From Paraspadella gotoi (taxonomy: Eukaryota > Chaetognatha), in NCBI GenBank assembly GCA_051294375.1, contig CM119268.1:8303008-8367007 (forward strand): a stretch of DNA of 64,000 nt, read 5' to 3'. Positions within the stretch are counted from its first letter, which is position 1, and each line of letters begins with the position of its first letter. This document shows positions 1-10,323 of the stretch, piece after piece. Both the position numbers and the translations under genes were made by a program. The notes under the pieces were generated by a model. That model saw only the letters and a program-made list of their open reading frames with translations. It made no database searches and was not told where the DNA came from.

Positions 1-159
1 TCGCGCGGATCCGGGAGTCTCTTTATAAAAAATGTTTGTTTTCTCTCTCAATTTTAAATTTTTATATAAAATGTTTGTTTTCTCTCTCAATTTTAAATTT
101 TTATTGTTATATTATTATTTTAACAAGTTTGAGCAAACAATGTCGGATCTGCCTACGAT

Positions 160-249
160 AATTAATTAATTAATTGATTAATTAATTAATTAATTAATAA
201 ATTAATTAATTAATAGATTAATTAATTATTTAATTAATAGATTAATTAA
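160..249. repeat. AATT-type tetranucleotide repeat
   Basis: Imperfect run of ATTA/TTAA units. A similar stretch recurs at about 2212-2285 between two core monomers. Confidence 0.85.
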
Positions 250-644
250 ATTTATATTCAGCTTGTCATCATCGATGTCCTTAAAATTGAGTCAGGACAG
301 TTATTAAATGTTTTGTTTACATTTTATCAAACAACAAATATCCTCTATTATCGAGCCAGGCGGGCAAAGCCGTCCTGTCTAGATTTTTTTCGGTTTAGCT
401 TTCGGTCTCGCTTTTTTGCAATCATGGCTTCTGAAAGTGTGATATCATAGGGAGTTGAATTTTCATATATGGCTTCTAATCATCAAGATCTTTAAAATTC
501 TCATGTTCATATCAATATTGGTATTTGTTTATGTTTATTTACAAACAAAAACGTTTTAATTATATGTCGCTCTCTCTCTCTCTCTTTTTCTCCGTCACTG
601 CTTCTTCTAAAAACGAGTTCCGGCTCTGCAGCGTCTGTCCAGCT

Positions 645-647
<3 letters not shown>

Positions 648-685
<38 letters not shown>
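648..685. repeat. (CT)n microsatellite
   Basis: Pure CT run ending in a T tract. The leucine/serine-rich frame over it (525-710) is a translation artefact. Confidence 0.9.
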
Positions 686-693
<8 letters not shown>

Positions 694-1141
694 TACAAAA
701 AATTTTTTAGATATAATGTGGGTTCACTAATGTAAAAAACGATGCCGCGAACAGGGCGCGAACCCGGGTCCTTTGGGTAGAGAATAGCTCACGCTACGTG
801 CGGCGCCATAAGTACTGCTGATTCTTTAACGAGTAAAGGGGCTGTAGAGCTTCTCCTCTCTCTCTCTTTTAATTATTATATATTGCTCTTTCTCTTTCTC
901 TTTTTCTCTGCAGCGGCTGTCTCTCTCTCTCTCTCTTTTTTCTCTCTCTCTCTCTGTCTCTCTGTCTCTCTGTGTGTGTCTGTCCCTATCTGTCGATCTT
1001 TTGCGTGATCGTTTGTTTTTGAAAAATTCTGATTATTTTTTTCCTTCTAAAAACTTTTTTATATTGCCATTTATTCCGCGCTTTTTTTCAATACAAAATC
1101 CCATATTTTCATCCGAGATTTTCGTGGATTTATTCTCTTTC

Positions 1142-1178
1142 TTTCTCTCTCTCTCTCTCTCTTCTCTCTCTCTTTCTT

Positions 1179-1235
<57 letters not shown>
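1142..1235. repeat. (CT)n microsatellite, interrupted
   Basis: About 94 bp of CT dinucleotides with a few TTTC interruptions. It produces spurious Leu-Ser and Arg-Glu frames on the two strands. Confidence 0.9.
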
Positions 1236-1236
<1 letters not shown>

Positions 1237-1266
1237 ACTCATACACGCATTTGTTTGTTTTATGAC

Positions 1267-1470
1267 TATCATCGCATCAATGAATGACAATCATCGCATC
1301 AATGAATGACAATCATCGCATCACTGAATGACTATCATCACAGCAGTGAATGACTATCATCACATCAATAATTGATTATCATCGAATCAATAATCAATTC
1401 CTATTACATCAATAAATTACTATTACATCAATCAATTAGTATTACCTCAATCAATTACTAGTACATCAAC
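1267..1470. repeat. 22-bp degenerate minisatellite
   Basis: The unit is close to ATCATCGCATCAATGAATG plus ACA. The first copies are nearly identical, and later copies drift to CTATTACATCAATAAATTA-like forms. About nine units are visible, and divergence rises left to right. Confidence 0.75.
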
Positions 1471-1583
1471 AATTCGTTATCGCATGATTCATTCGTTTTT
1501 TTCCGGTTTTTTTCATTAATTTTCTTATGATAGTGGGCTCTGGCTCGATCTTGAGTCTTTTAAGATTTTTTATTTTATGTTCC

Positions 1584-1671
1584 TTCTCTCTCTCTCTCTC
1601 TCACTCTCTCTCTCTCTCTCTCACTCTCTCTCTCTCTCTCACTCTCTCTTTCTCTCTCTCTCTCTCTCTTT
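1584..1671. repeat. (CT)n microsatellite with CACT interruptions
   Basis: CT run broken by three regularly placed CA dinucleotides. Confidence 0.9.
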
Positions 1672-1744
1672 TTATGCAATAGCGACGATCCTTATGCTTT
1701 TAAGATTTTTTAACTTGCATCATTTTTTCAACTTGCATAATTTT

Positions 1745-2660
1745 TTCAACTTGCATTCCGTCAAACTTTATATCTAGCTTCTTCACTCACTTTCCTACCG
1801 GCTCACAAAATTTCATCTCAATCTATCATGGTTAAATAAATAAAAAGATTCAAGTAAATGTGACTCATATTTTTTTCATTTAAACTCATTTCCACTGTAC
1901 GTTTCCACTGAAACTTTATATCAAGCTTCGTCATACGTTTTCCTACCCCACACAAAATTTCAACTCAATCTATCCATCCAATTATGATTAATAGGAGTAT
2001 TTATTGGTTAAAATAAGTAAAAAGATTTAGTAAATTCGACTTATGTTTTTTCCATTTAAACTAATTTCCACTCACACGATTCCATCGAAATTTTATATCC
2101 AGCTTTATCACACACTTTCCTACCTACACACAAAATTTAATTCCAATCCAACCAGCCAATCACGAGTATTGGAGCTTTTTGCTAAGATGGGACGGATGGA
2201 CGGATTGATTGACTAATTAATTAATTATGATTAATTTATTTACTAATTGATTAATTAACTGATTAATTATTTGATTTATTAATACATCCTGCAGATACAT
2301 TTAATATAAAAGGAAAGAAGCATAATCAATTAGTAAAACAGGTTTTTTGTTTTTTCCATTTAAACTCATTTCCACTCAAACTATTCCATCGAAAACTTGA
2401 TTTCCTGTTCAATCACACACTTTCCTACCCACATACAAATTCCAGGTCAATCAACCCATCCACTCATGCGCAATTGGTGTTCAAATAGTGAATATATTTT
2501 TTTTTGTTTTTTCCATTTAAACTCAGTTCCACTCGGACGATTCCATCGAAACTTAATATCCAGCTCAATCACACACTTACCTATCCACACACAAAATTTC
2601 ATTTAAATCCATCCAGCCAATCACGAGTAATTGGTGTTTTTTGCTAAGGTGGGACGGACG
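1745..2660. repeat. Five ~150-175 bp degenerate monomers (element core)
   Basis: Monomers 2 to 5 begin with CATTTAAACT at 1877, 2053, 2357 and 2514. A truncated first monomer starts near 1745. Each continues through a TTCCATCGAAA-like block, CACACACTTTCCTACC, a CACAAAATTT block and an AATC(C/T)AxCCA block. Monomers 3 and 5 also end in GCTAAG(A/G)TGGGACGGA, which leads into the GGAC repeat. Monomers 3 and 4 are separated by an AATT-rich insert (2201-2350). Confidence 0.7.
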
Positions 2661-2703
2661 GACGGACGGACGGACGGCGGACGGACGGACAGACGGACGG
2701 ACG
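2652..2703. repeat. (GGAC)n tetranucleotide microsatellite
   Basis: About 52 bp of GGAC/GACG units directly following monomer 5. A shorter degenerate version follows monomer 3 at 2170-2185. Confidence 0.9.
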
Positions 2704-2828
2704 ACATCATTTTTTTGGCATAATTTATCATAATTCGATGTTCTGACATGATATAAGAGTGTGCCCGACAATATTGAGGGGGCGGACCGACGGACCGAAA
2801 AAGTGAGTTATAAAAAAGTGAGTTATAG

Positions 2829-2859
2829 AGTCGGGATCTGCTGATAAGCAGATCCGACT
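2829..2859. repeat. Terminal hairpin of the 5' composite element
   Basis: Left arm 2829-2842 and right arm 2847-2859 are complementary over 13 bases apart from one bulged G, with a four-base GATA loop. The hairpin is preceded by TTATAGAGT and followed by ACTAAAA. The same flanks surround a different palindrome at 38289-38300. Confidence 0.75.
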
Positions 2860-2867
2860 AAAATTCT

Positions 2868-4009
2868 ATTTATTAGTGATTTTTTTTTGTTTTATTATCT
2901 TTAACCTTTACTTAGCCTTAATCCTAATTACTGAATATATTTTGCTTCAAATAATTTCAATACTTAATAAAATTAAAAAAATCACTAATAAATAAAATTT
3001 TTAAAAAAAATAATATAACAATAAAAATTTAACCTTAACTTACTTTTAACTATAACATAATCATTACCTAAATATTAATATAATAACAATAATATCAAAT
3101 ATTAAAAAATATGATAGTATCTGCATTCCTTTAATTTTCTTTCCAAGAAATTATCTCTTCCGTTCTCTTTCCATTCCTTTTCTTTTTCCATTAATTTATT
3201 AAGAAAAACCTTGCTCTTCATTTTCCCAACTCCAGAATGCCAAATATTTTTACATCACCAAAACATTAATTATTTTAATTCTTATAAATTTCATTTGATT
3301 ACCTACATATCAAAATTTTTAAAAAAGTCTAGCACAGTTTTTGTCTGGGAAAAGTTAGTTAGTTCCATTCTGTTTTGAGAGGTCGCCTTATACCAGATGT
3401 TGAGCCAAGCTGAAACAAAAGCCCATACAAAACAGTTAGTTGTCTGGAATCTGCTATTTTGTCAGCCAGTTTTCATTTTTAATCATTTAAAATTATTTAT
3501 AACAAAAATTGTCAATTGATTTTCTTTTCTTCTCTAAGAAATAAATGAAAAAAAAAATTACAGAAAAAATGAATCAAGAAATTCTAATGAAAAAATAGTT
3601 TAACACAATAGTGAATAGATAATGGATTTGTTTAATGCTGTTCCATTAAAAAATTAAATGTGGTCGGCTCGCCTTATTCTAAGATGATTCTAAGATCATC
3701 ACCATAATGATAGAAAATAGAATGTAGTTCTTGAGTTCATGAGGCTGGTGTTGTTCTTTTTGATCACCATAAATGAAACAGAAAACGAAAGATAACAAAA
3801 CACACAACTGAATTATATTTTTATTTTATAATATATTAAAAAAGAAATTTTATTCATAAGGTTGAATATGTTATGAAAAAAAATTGTATGTTTTAGTTTA
3901 TGTATAATAAACATGTAAGATTAGAATAAAAAGTGAGATAATGACAAAATGTTACATTTAGAGAGAAAAAAGATAGGAAGAAATAAAGAGCGAGAAAGCA
4001 AGAGAAAAA

Positions 4010-4012
<3 letters not shown>
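2868..4012. other. AT-rich noncoding stretch
   Basis: Strongly AT-rich with stop codons in all frames. No repeat structure beyond short A/T tracts and no splice-bounded open frame was seen. Confidence 0.6.

Positions 4013-4063
<51 letters not shown>
4013..4063. repeat. (GA)n microsatellite
   Basis: About 50 bp of pure GA. It adjoins the GC-rich patch at 4064-4235. Confidence 0.9.
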
Positions 4064-4067
<4 letters not shown>

Positions 4068-4265
4068 CGGGCCCGATCGCTCGGATTTCGACCGGAAGAG
4101 CCCGACTCACCATCGAGAGAGAAAAAATATCCCTGATCCGAGCGGAAGAAACCGGAAGGAGAAGTGAGTCGGTCGGCAGCGCTCGCCGCCGCTCCGGTCT
4201 ACGGCTGCGTACGGGAGAGCTGAGTATATGACTCGTGTCATCGGGCTGAGTGGTATAAATATCTC
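4064..4265 (+). promoter_or_regulatory. Promoter-like patch (ETS-type sites, TATA box)
   Basis: CpG-rich interval with two CCGGAAG motifs (ETS-family core) near 4090 and 4150 and two further CGGAAG-like cores, an AP-1-like TGACTC, and a consensus TATAAATA at 4254-4261. A GA tract lies directly upstream. No downstream first exon could be recognised before 5 kb, so this is a motif-based suggestion only. Confidence 0.25.
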
Positions 4266-5004
4266 GCGATAAAAAGAAAACAAGATGAACAATTTCTTTT
4301 GCCATATTAAAAACTCGCTCATCGATTCTCAGCAGAATCGAGGGTTCCAAATTCTACTAACCGAATTATTTTCCTCGCTGAGAGAAAAAATGTCGTCGAT
4401 GGAATCTTCGTTTCAGTCATAGCGAATGTTGCACAGAGTTAGTATTAAGTAACCAAACTGGATTTACAACTTTTTGGTCACCACAGGAAATGTTTGTAAA
4501 CTTTTTTTTACTCACTAAGTATTGCTCGAGAAACTAGAATATAAAAAAAACTCCTGCTTGAAATACTAGAAATTAGAGACTATAATCGATGGTGATTATT
4601 GATTATGATTGATTGGCACTATTATTACGACTTGACGTTTCTGTAGATATGCTTTATGATTCATAAATCATGTTAATGGGAGTTATAACGTTTTTAGTAC
4701 AAACCGTCCAAATAATCTATCGGGATCGCACATCGCTCACCTAGGATTAGCTTAGCCAATTATCATAGGCGACCGGATACCATTCCGCTGCCCTCGAATC
4801 ACACAGTGATTTCTCGCATCCCTCGCATGTTTTTCGCATCACCCACTGTGCGCCGAGATTCGTCGTCGTTGGAGAATTTTATATTCAACAATTATGAATT
4901 CGCGTCGCGGAACGAGAAGGAGCGAAACTTTAATGAATCCCATTATGCGCGGGAGATTATGCGTGGGCTTCGAACGAACATGTTCGCGGGTCTCCTTCTC
5001 TTCT

Positions 5005-5009
<5 letters not shown>
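4266..5009. other. Noncoding stretch, no feature recognised
   Basis: Mixed-composition DNA with no convincing open frame. The frames at 4806-5112 run into the CT repeat and look spurious. Confidence 0.5.

Positions 5010-5053
<44 letters not shown>
5010..5053. repeat. (CT)n microsatellite
   Basis: Pure CT run of about 44 bp. Confidence 0.9.
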
Positions 5054-5055
<2 letters not shown>

Positions 5056-5396
5056 ATGCATAGTGATGAAGTAATGATGTTATGCATACGTTTCACGGAT
5101 AAACGAGATTAATAACTAGAGAATCCGGGGGGGGAGAACATGTTTTGTATTTTTTTATGATCATGATTTGTCGGGAAAAAAACAAATCAAGACCTCCGTT
5201 TAGAAAAGTCCGGAATCTTGGCTAAAGTTTTCAGAAATGATCTCGAAAGTGCTATTGTAATATTTTGTAAATATTGTAAATCTTTCCAGAACGAAAATAC
5301 TCATTATATTTCAGTAAAACATATAATAAAAGTTATTTTTGTCAAATACATGGTCCCAATAGATCGAGATGTACCACGTATAAAATAAAGAAAATA

Positions 5397-5593
5397 TGTA
5401 GCTTCCAAATCCCTGCACCAAAATTATTTTAACATCTCGCCGCCTTTTTTTCCCGATATATCACATAGATTAATTATGGCTCCCTCCTGTGATTAATCCT
5501 TTATTATTTACCTTTCATCTGGCTCTATATTCGATGTTCTCTCAGTTTCGATTTTAATCTCACGGTGCCAGGGTGTTCCTTCTAATATCTACA
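5397..5593 (+). repeat. 5' LTR
   Basis: 197 bp, TG...CA ended, aligns along its full length with 11240-11430. It should carry the element's promoter. No clear TATA box is visible. Confidence 0.92.
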
Positions 5594-5596
5594 GAA

Positions 5597-5613
5597 TGGT
5601 GAGCCCTTCCTCG
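5597..5613 (+). promoter_or_regulatory. Candidate primer-binding site
   Basis: TGG lies three bases after the 5' LTR, as expected for pairing with the CCA end of a tRNA. The matching tRNA cannot be named without a search. Confidence 0.45.
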
Positions 5614-5941
5614 AACTAAACCAACCTTTATTATCTGATACTTAAAACAATTAAGTAAACTACAAAAAGTCTATTAAGCCTGATACTTATGTCTCGATAT
5701 CTATCTCTGATTTTATTCATCATTTCACTAAACTGAGCCCTTCCTGCTTACTCAATAACTCGGCATTATCTCGAAGCCATCTCAAAACAAAATCAAGTGA
5801 AGAAGAAGGAGGCAACCAACGGATTCGGATTCTCCCTTCAGGTGGGCAAGAAATTGTGTAATTAAGCTTTACCGCTTGTCCTCCTGTTGACCGCCTCCAT
5901 CCCCGTTTTCCCTACCCTATCCTCAACCTACTCCCTGGCGA
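5614..5941 (+). other. Retrotransposon 5' leader
   Basis: Untranslated stretch between the primer-binding site and the gag start. A GAGCCCTTCCT segment occurs near 5602 and again near 5735. No other structure was seen. Confidence 0.6.
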
Positions 5942-7012
5942 ATGAGCGGCAACCAGATCGAAACTCGGCAGGCGGTGCGACGCCGTCAACGGGAAGACGA
6001 TTCTCCCACACCCGGCCACGCCCATCTTCACCTACCTTTCGGATTCGGACGAGGCCATCGCTCCCGCTCCACTTCCCCCAACGTCAACGCCAGCGGAGAA
6101 CAATTCGTTTTTCCAGGCAACGCCAACAACGCCGAAATGACCGCGACTCCCAATCCTCAAAACGAACTGATCCGAAATCTCACGGAGACGCTAGCGGCGT
6201 CACTACAAGGCGTCAATCTCAAAAAACCCAAGCTTCCAGATTTTGACGCCGAAAACGTCGACCTATGGATCAAACGTGTCGATGCCGCGTACATCCGCGC
6301 AAATACCGTCTCTCCCAAGGAAAAATTTGCTTATCTAGAAGATAAATTCAGCGTCGATTTCAACCCACGCATCAACGCCTTCCTGTACGGCGCGCCAACG
6401 GCTGAAAGATGGGATGATTTCATTCGATACCTCCGTTGTGAGTACGGACGCACGAAATCACAACAAGCGGCGTCGCTCATCGATGGAACCCGCCGTGAAG
6501 GACGCCGCCCATCGCAGCTCTTGGCCATGATGAAGGAAAAGGCCGGTGACGTCACTGTTGACGACATCCTGAAGGAGTGGTTACTCCGAGAACTCCCAGT
6601 CGACGTTCAACGAAACCTCGCCGAACGTGTGGAGACTTTAGATGCCGAAACTACGGCTAAATTTGCCGACTCGTATTTCAACAAGGACGGTCAACCTCTC
6701 CACGCCGGAAACTCGATCAACGCAGCAGTTCCACCATTGATGCCAGAGCTTGCAACCGACGACGCCGACCCAATCAACGCCGTCAACCACGATCGTCGAC
6801 GCCACTTCCAGCCGCCGAAAAAACCTTTCACCAAACCCTTCACAAACCGACAAACTTTGGCATCAAATGCAACATCTGCCCCCAGCCAAGCCAAGACGAC
6901 TTCAGTGCAGATATGTTTTTATCATCGAAAGCATGGCGACGCTGCCCGGCGTTGTGAAACTGGCTGTTACCGTCAACAATCGGAAAACGGAAGGGCCGGA
7001 GCTCGGAGGTGA
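5942..7012 (+). CDS. gag: Gag-like capsid polyprotein of the Ty3/Gypsy element
   Basis: 356 residues from the first ATG after the leader. Residues 1-70 are Arg/Pro-rich and probably disordered. Residues 96-245 match the retrotransposon gag/capsid pattern of arthropod Gypsy elements: a KLPDFDAENVDLW start, then a helical segment with RxPSQLLAMM and LLRELPVDVQ. Near residues 323-340 is a single CxxH...C...C cluster (CFYHRKHGDAARRC), the degenerate zinc-knuckle-like end typical of these gag proteins. It should assemble the virus-like particle in the cytoplasm and package element RNA. It ends at TGA 7010-7012, with pol open in the -1 frame from 6958, so the two overlap by about 55 nt. No classic slippery heptamer is visible in the overlap. 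Alternative: a one-base indel split what was once a single gag-pol frame. Confidence 0.88.
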   Translation: MSGNQIETRQAVRRRQREDDSPTPGHAHLHLPFGFGRGHRSRSTSPNVNASGEQFVFPGNANNAEMTATPNPQNELIRNLTETLAASLQGVNLKKPKLPDFDAENVDLWIKRVDAAYIRANTVSPKEKFAYLEDKFSVDFNPRINAFLYGAPTAERWDDFIRYLRCEYGRTKSQQAASLIDGTRREGRRPSQLLAMMKEKAGDVTVDDILKEWLLRELPVDVQRNLAERVETLDAETTAKFADSYFNKDGQPLHAGNSINAAVPPLMPELATDDADPINAVNHDRRRHFQPPKKPFTKPFTNRQTLASNATSAPSQAKTTSVQICFYHRKHGDAARRCETGCYRQQSENGRAGARR

Positions 7013-10000
7013 ACGCCGTTCAGCCCGGCCCAAATGATTTTGAAAATTCGCCTCTCTTATACGTTCACGACACAAACAATAAATTACGATGGTTAGTAGA
7101 CGGCGGCGCCATGGTCTCAATTTTACCTCCAACTGCAGCTGAGAGGGTTAAGGGACCAACACCAACACATTTGCGCGCTGCCAATGGCACCAACATCTCA
7201 TGCTATGGATACAAAAACTTACTTATCAATCTCGATGGCAAGGAATTTCCATTTGCAGTAACCATAGCCGATGTTTCACAACCGCTATTAGGCGCTGATT
7301 TTTTGGCAGAGCATTACCTTGCTCCAAACCATCGAGATCACGAGCTCATCGACCTTAGGGATTACACAACCATAGTTTCTACCCCTGCATTAAAAACACA
7401 AAACAATACCTTACGTGTCAATTTCGTTGATCAAGCCAATGACCCATATTATCAACTCTTAGATCAGTATCCCGACCTTTGCATCCCTTCTTTCCAACCC
7501 CGCGAGCCAAAACATGGAGTCAAACATTATATCCCTACACAGGGATCACCCGTCCAGTCCCGTGCTCGGCGACTCTCTCCGGAGAAATTGAAGGTCGCCC
7601 GCGAAGAGCTGGAAAAACTTTGCGAGCTCGGAATTGCCCGCCGTGCCAAGAGCGAGTGGGCGTCGCCACTTCTCGTCGTAAATAAACCAGATGGTGGCTA
7701 CAGGGTTTGTGGCGATTTTCGGCGCCTCAATAACGTCACCATAGACGATAAATATCCAGTAAAAACACTCAATGACTTTAATGCAAACCTTTCGGGAAAA
7801 ACTATTTTCAGTAAAATTGATTTACTGAAAGGTTACCATCAGATTCCGGTAGCCGAGGACGACGTCAAGAAAACGGGCGTCATTACACCATTTGGCCTCT
7901 TTGTTTTTCCCCGAACCCCATTCGGCCTGAAAAACGCCGGCCAAGATTTTCAGCGCCTGATGGATGAAATCTTGGCCGACCTCCCACACGTTTTCGTCTA
8001 CATTGACGATATACTGGTGGCCTCAACATCCCCTTCAGAACACAAACAACACCTTAAGGAAGTTTTCGACACGCTCCACGAGAATGGTTTAGTAGTGAAC
8101 CGCAAGAAGTGTGTTTTTGGAAAACCAGAATTAGAGTTTCTCGGTTATAAAGTCAATGCTCAGGGCATCTCCCCACTCCCTGAAAGAGTCACTGCAATCA
8201 CTGAGACGAAACCTCCAACGACAGTCAAAGAATTACAAAGGTTCTTAGGAATGATAAATTATTATAGAAGATTCATTCCCCGCTCAGCTCATCACTTATT
8301 CCATCTGTTTGATGCTCTCAAAAGCAAACCAAAAACCCTAGAGTGGACGACCGACCGACAACAAGCTTTCGAGGCCATCAAACAAGCCCTTGCTCAAGCA
8401 ACCATGCTTCGTCATCCACGCCCAGGCGCCCAGCTGGCTGTTACATCGGATGCCTCCAATACAGCAATTGGAGCCGTTTTAGAACAGAGAGGTCCGCAAG
8501 GCTGGGAGCCACTCTCATTCTTTTCGGCTAAACTTCATAAAAACCAACAGCAATGGCCGCCTTTTGATCGAGAATTGTTGGCAGCTTTCCGCGCCATCAG
8601 ACATTTCCGTCCCATGATCGAGGGCTGCCCTTTCACCCTATACACCGATCACAAATCGTTAGTGCCGGCCCTCGCCAAGAAATCGGAGCCTCACACAGCT
8701 CGACAGACCTACCAATTGGCAGGAATAGCGGAATATACCACAGATATCCGTTACTTAGCCGGCAAAGCCAATGTCGTCGCGGATCAGCTTTCAAGACCGA
8801 CCACAATGACTCAAGAACCACCTGCCGACGACCCTCCTCCTCCTCCCCCTCTTTCCCCCACCCTTCCCCCTCTTTTTCCCCCTCTTTCCAGCTCTCAATC
8901 GAACCCAACGCCTATCGCCGTTTCCTCAATCGACAAACCCGTCCAAGAAGAGAAACTTGACGATTTTGCAAAAACAGTTTCATCAATTCTCCCTTACGGC
9001 ATTGATTTGACCGCCCTCGCCGCCGATCAACCTCTCGACGCCGATTTCATTAGCATCTCCCAGGAAGCCAGGACTGGACTCCGTTTCCGCCGAATCCCCT
9101 TGGGCAACTCCGAGATCGTCGTCGACGTAAGCAATGGCCCTTGCAGACCTTTTGTCCCTTTTTCTTGGCGGCGTCGAGTTTTCGACGCTGTCCACAACCT
9201 TGGCCATCCCGGTGTCGAGCGCACTCGACAGACTATCTCTCAACGATTCGTTTGGCCATCAATGCGATCAGATGTATCGAAATGGGCCCGAGCATGCCAT
9301 GATTGCCAAAGAGCCAAAGTAACAAAGAATACAATACCAGAAATTGGCAAATTTGAACTTCCCGACCGCCGTTTTTCCCACATCCATGCTGATCTGGTCA
9401 CTCTCCCCATATCAAATGGATATAAATATGTCCTAACAATAGTCGACCGATTCACAAGGTGGCCCACGGCAATTCCAATTAAAGATATGACCGCTCAAAC
9501 TGTCATTGATGCCTTGACGCACGGTTGGATAGCGTCTTTCGGCGTCCCGGCGACAATCACCACAGATCGCGGCGCCCAGTTTCAGTCCGCCTCGTGGAAA
9601 CAGCTCCTGAAATCATGGGGCATTCAGCACAACTCGACAACCTCATATCATCCGCAATCGAACGGTTTAGTCGAACGATTCCATCGGCGATTAAAAGAAT
9701 CTTTGATTGCCCTCGGCAACGACGCCCACGACAAATGGTACTGGCGATTGCCGTGCTCACTCCTCGCTATTAGGACAACTCTAAAACCTGACGTCGGAGC
9801 CTCTCCCGCTGAACTTGTTTACGGCGAGGCGATAGCCATCCCAGGAGACTTACTTCCGTCCCAGACCGGAAATGACGCCGCTGAATCACGTCAGCGTCGA
9901 CAAACTCTCGCCAATCTTCGCCTGGAAGTTTCGCGCCTCCAGCCTCAACCTACATCGACTCACAGAGAACCGCGTACTTATATCCCAAACTCTCTTCGAC

Positions 10001-10323
10001 ACTCCGCTTTCGTCTACGTGAGGCGTGGCGGCATCAACGCCCCCCTCACGGCTCCTTACCTCGGCCCATACCGAGTACTAGCGCGCGACGAACTAACCTA
10101 CAAAATCGAAATTCCCGGGCGAGGAAACGAGAATGTTTCCATTTCTCGTTTAAAACCCGCTTGGGAGGCGCGGAACGAGGACGAGGGCATCAACGGGCGG
10201 CGTCAACGCGAAATCACGTCCCCACCCCTTCTCCTCCCCTCGCCGCCGCCTCGCGGCCGGCGACCCGGCTTACGAACTCGAAACGTTTCTCATCAACTAG
10301 AACTCTTCGACCACGAAACGTGA
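6958..10323 (+). CDS. pol: Pol polyprotein: protease, reverse transcriptase, RNase H, integrase
   Basis: The frame opens after a stop at 6955. Numbering from codon 7009 gives 1,104 residues. It has no convincing own start codon and presumably is made by -1 frameshifting from gag. Protease: LVDGGAMVSILP at 29-40, where the usual Asp-Thr/Ser-Gly triad reads Asp-Gly-Gly, with LLGADFL downstream. Reverse transcriptase: about residues 150-430, with YIDD at 331-334. RNase H: catalytic Asp481 in SDAS, then DREL and TDHKS. Integrase: a His-His-Cys-Cys zinc finger starting at His729, and a D-D-35-E core at Asp795, Asp853 and Glu889, then a GPY-like module (APYLGPYRVL). A Pro-rich spacer separates RNase H from integrase. 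No chromodomain was seen. It copies element RNA to cDNA and inserts it into the genome. Length is normal for the family and no internal stop is present. Confidence 0.93.
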   Translation, partial: NWLLPSTIGKRKGRSSEVNAVQPGPNDFENSPLLYVHDTNNKLRWLVDGGAMVSILPPTAAERVKGPTPTHLRAANGTNISCYGYKNLLINLDGKEFPFAVTIADVSQPLLGADFLAEHYLAPNHRDHELIDLRDYTTIVSTPALKTQNNTLRVNFVDQANDPYYQLLDQYPDLCIPSFQPREPKHGVKHYIPTQGSPVQSRARRLSPEKLKVAREELEKLCELGIARRAKSEWASPLLVVNKPDGGYRVCGDFRRLNNVTIDDKYPVKTLNDFNANLSGKTIFSKIDLLKGYHQIPVAEDDVKKTGVITPFGLFVFPRTPFGLKNAGQDFQRLMDEILADLPHVFVYIDDILVASTSPSEHKQHLKEVFDTLHENGLVVNRKKCVFGKPELEFLGYKVNAQGISPLPERVTAITETKPPTTVKELQRFLGMINYYRRFIPRSAHHLFHLFDALKSKPKTLEWTTDRQQAFEAIKQALAQATMLRHPRPGAQLAVTSDASNTAIGAVLEQRGPQGWEPLSFFSAKLHKNQQQWPPFDRELLAAFRAIRHFRPMIEGCPFTLYTDHKSLVPALAKKSEPHTARQTYQLAGIAEYTTDIRYLAGKANVVADQLSRPTTMTQEPPADDPPPPPPLSPTLPPLFPPLSSSQSNPTPIAVSSIDKPVQEEKLDDFAKTVSSILPYGIDLTALAADQPLDADFISISQEARTGLRFRRIPLGNSEIVVDVSNGPCRPFVPFSWRRRVFDAVHNLGHPGVERTRQTISQRFVWPSMRSDVSKWARACHDCQRAKVTKNTIPEIGKFELPDRRFSHIHADLVTLPISNGYKYVLTIVDRFTRWPTAIPIKDMTAQTVIDALTHGWIASFGVPATITTDRGAQFQSASWKQLLKSWGIQHNSTTSYHPQSNGLVERFHRRLKESLIALGNDAHDKWYWRLPCSLLAIRTTLKPDVGASPAELVYGEAIAIPGDLLPSQTGNDAAESRQRRQTLANLRLEVSRLQPQPTSTHREPRTYIPNSLRHSAFVYVRRGGINAPLTAPYLGPYRVLARDELTYKIEIPGRGNENVSISRLKPAWEARNEDEGINGRRQREITSPPLLLPSPPPRGRRPGLRTRNVSHQLELFDHET

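Larger units (their letters stand above)
142..2860. mobile_element. Helentron/'pearl'-like composite element (putative non-autonomous)
   Basis: No coding potential. The region is bounded by an 11-base sequence (GTCGGATCTGC, 142-152) whose reverse complement lies in the right arm of a hairpin at 2829-2859. Inside are short tandem repeats, five diverged ~150-175 bp monomers (1745-2660) and a (GGAC)n tract (2652-2703) just before the hairpin. This order, tandem core monomers then an ACGG/GGAC microsatellite then a 3' hairpin, is what I know of the bivalve 'pearl'/CvA family and of helentron-associated elements. Assignment to that group is inference from architecture. The outer limits are uncertain because the (CT)n blocks at 650-1235 may be unrelated insertions or expansions. 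An alternative is a chance cluster of separate repeats. Confidence 0.45.
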
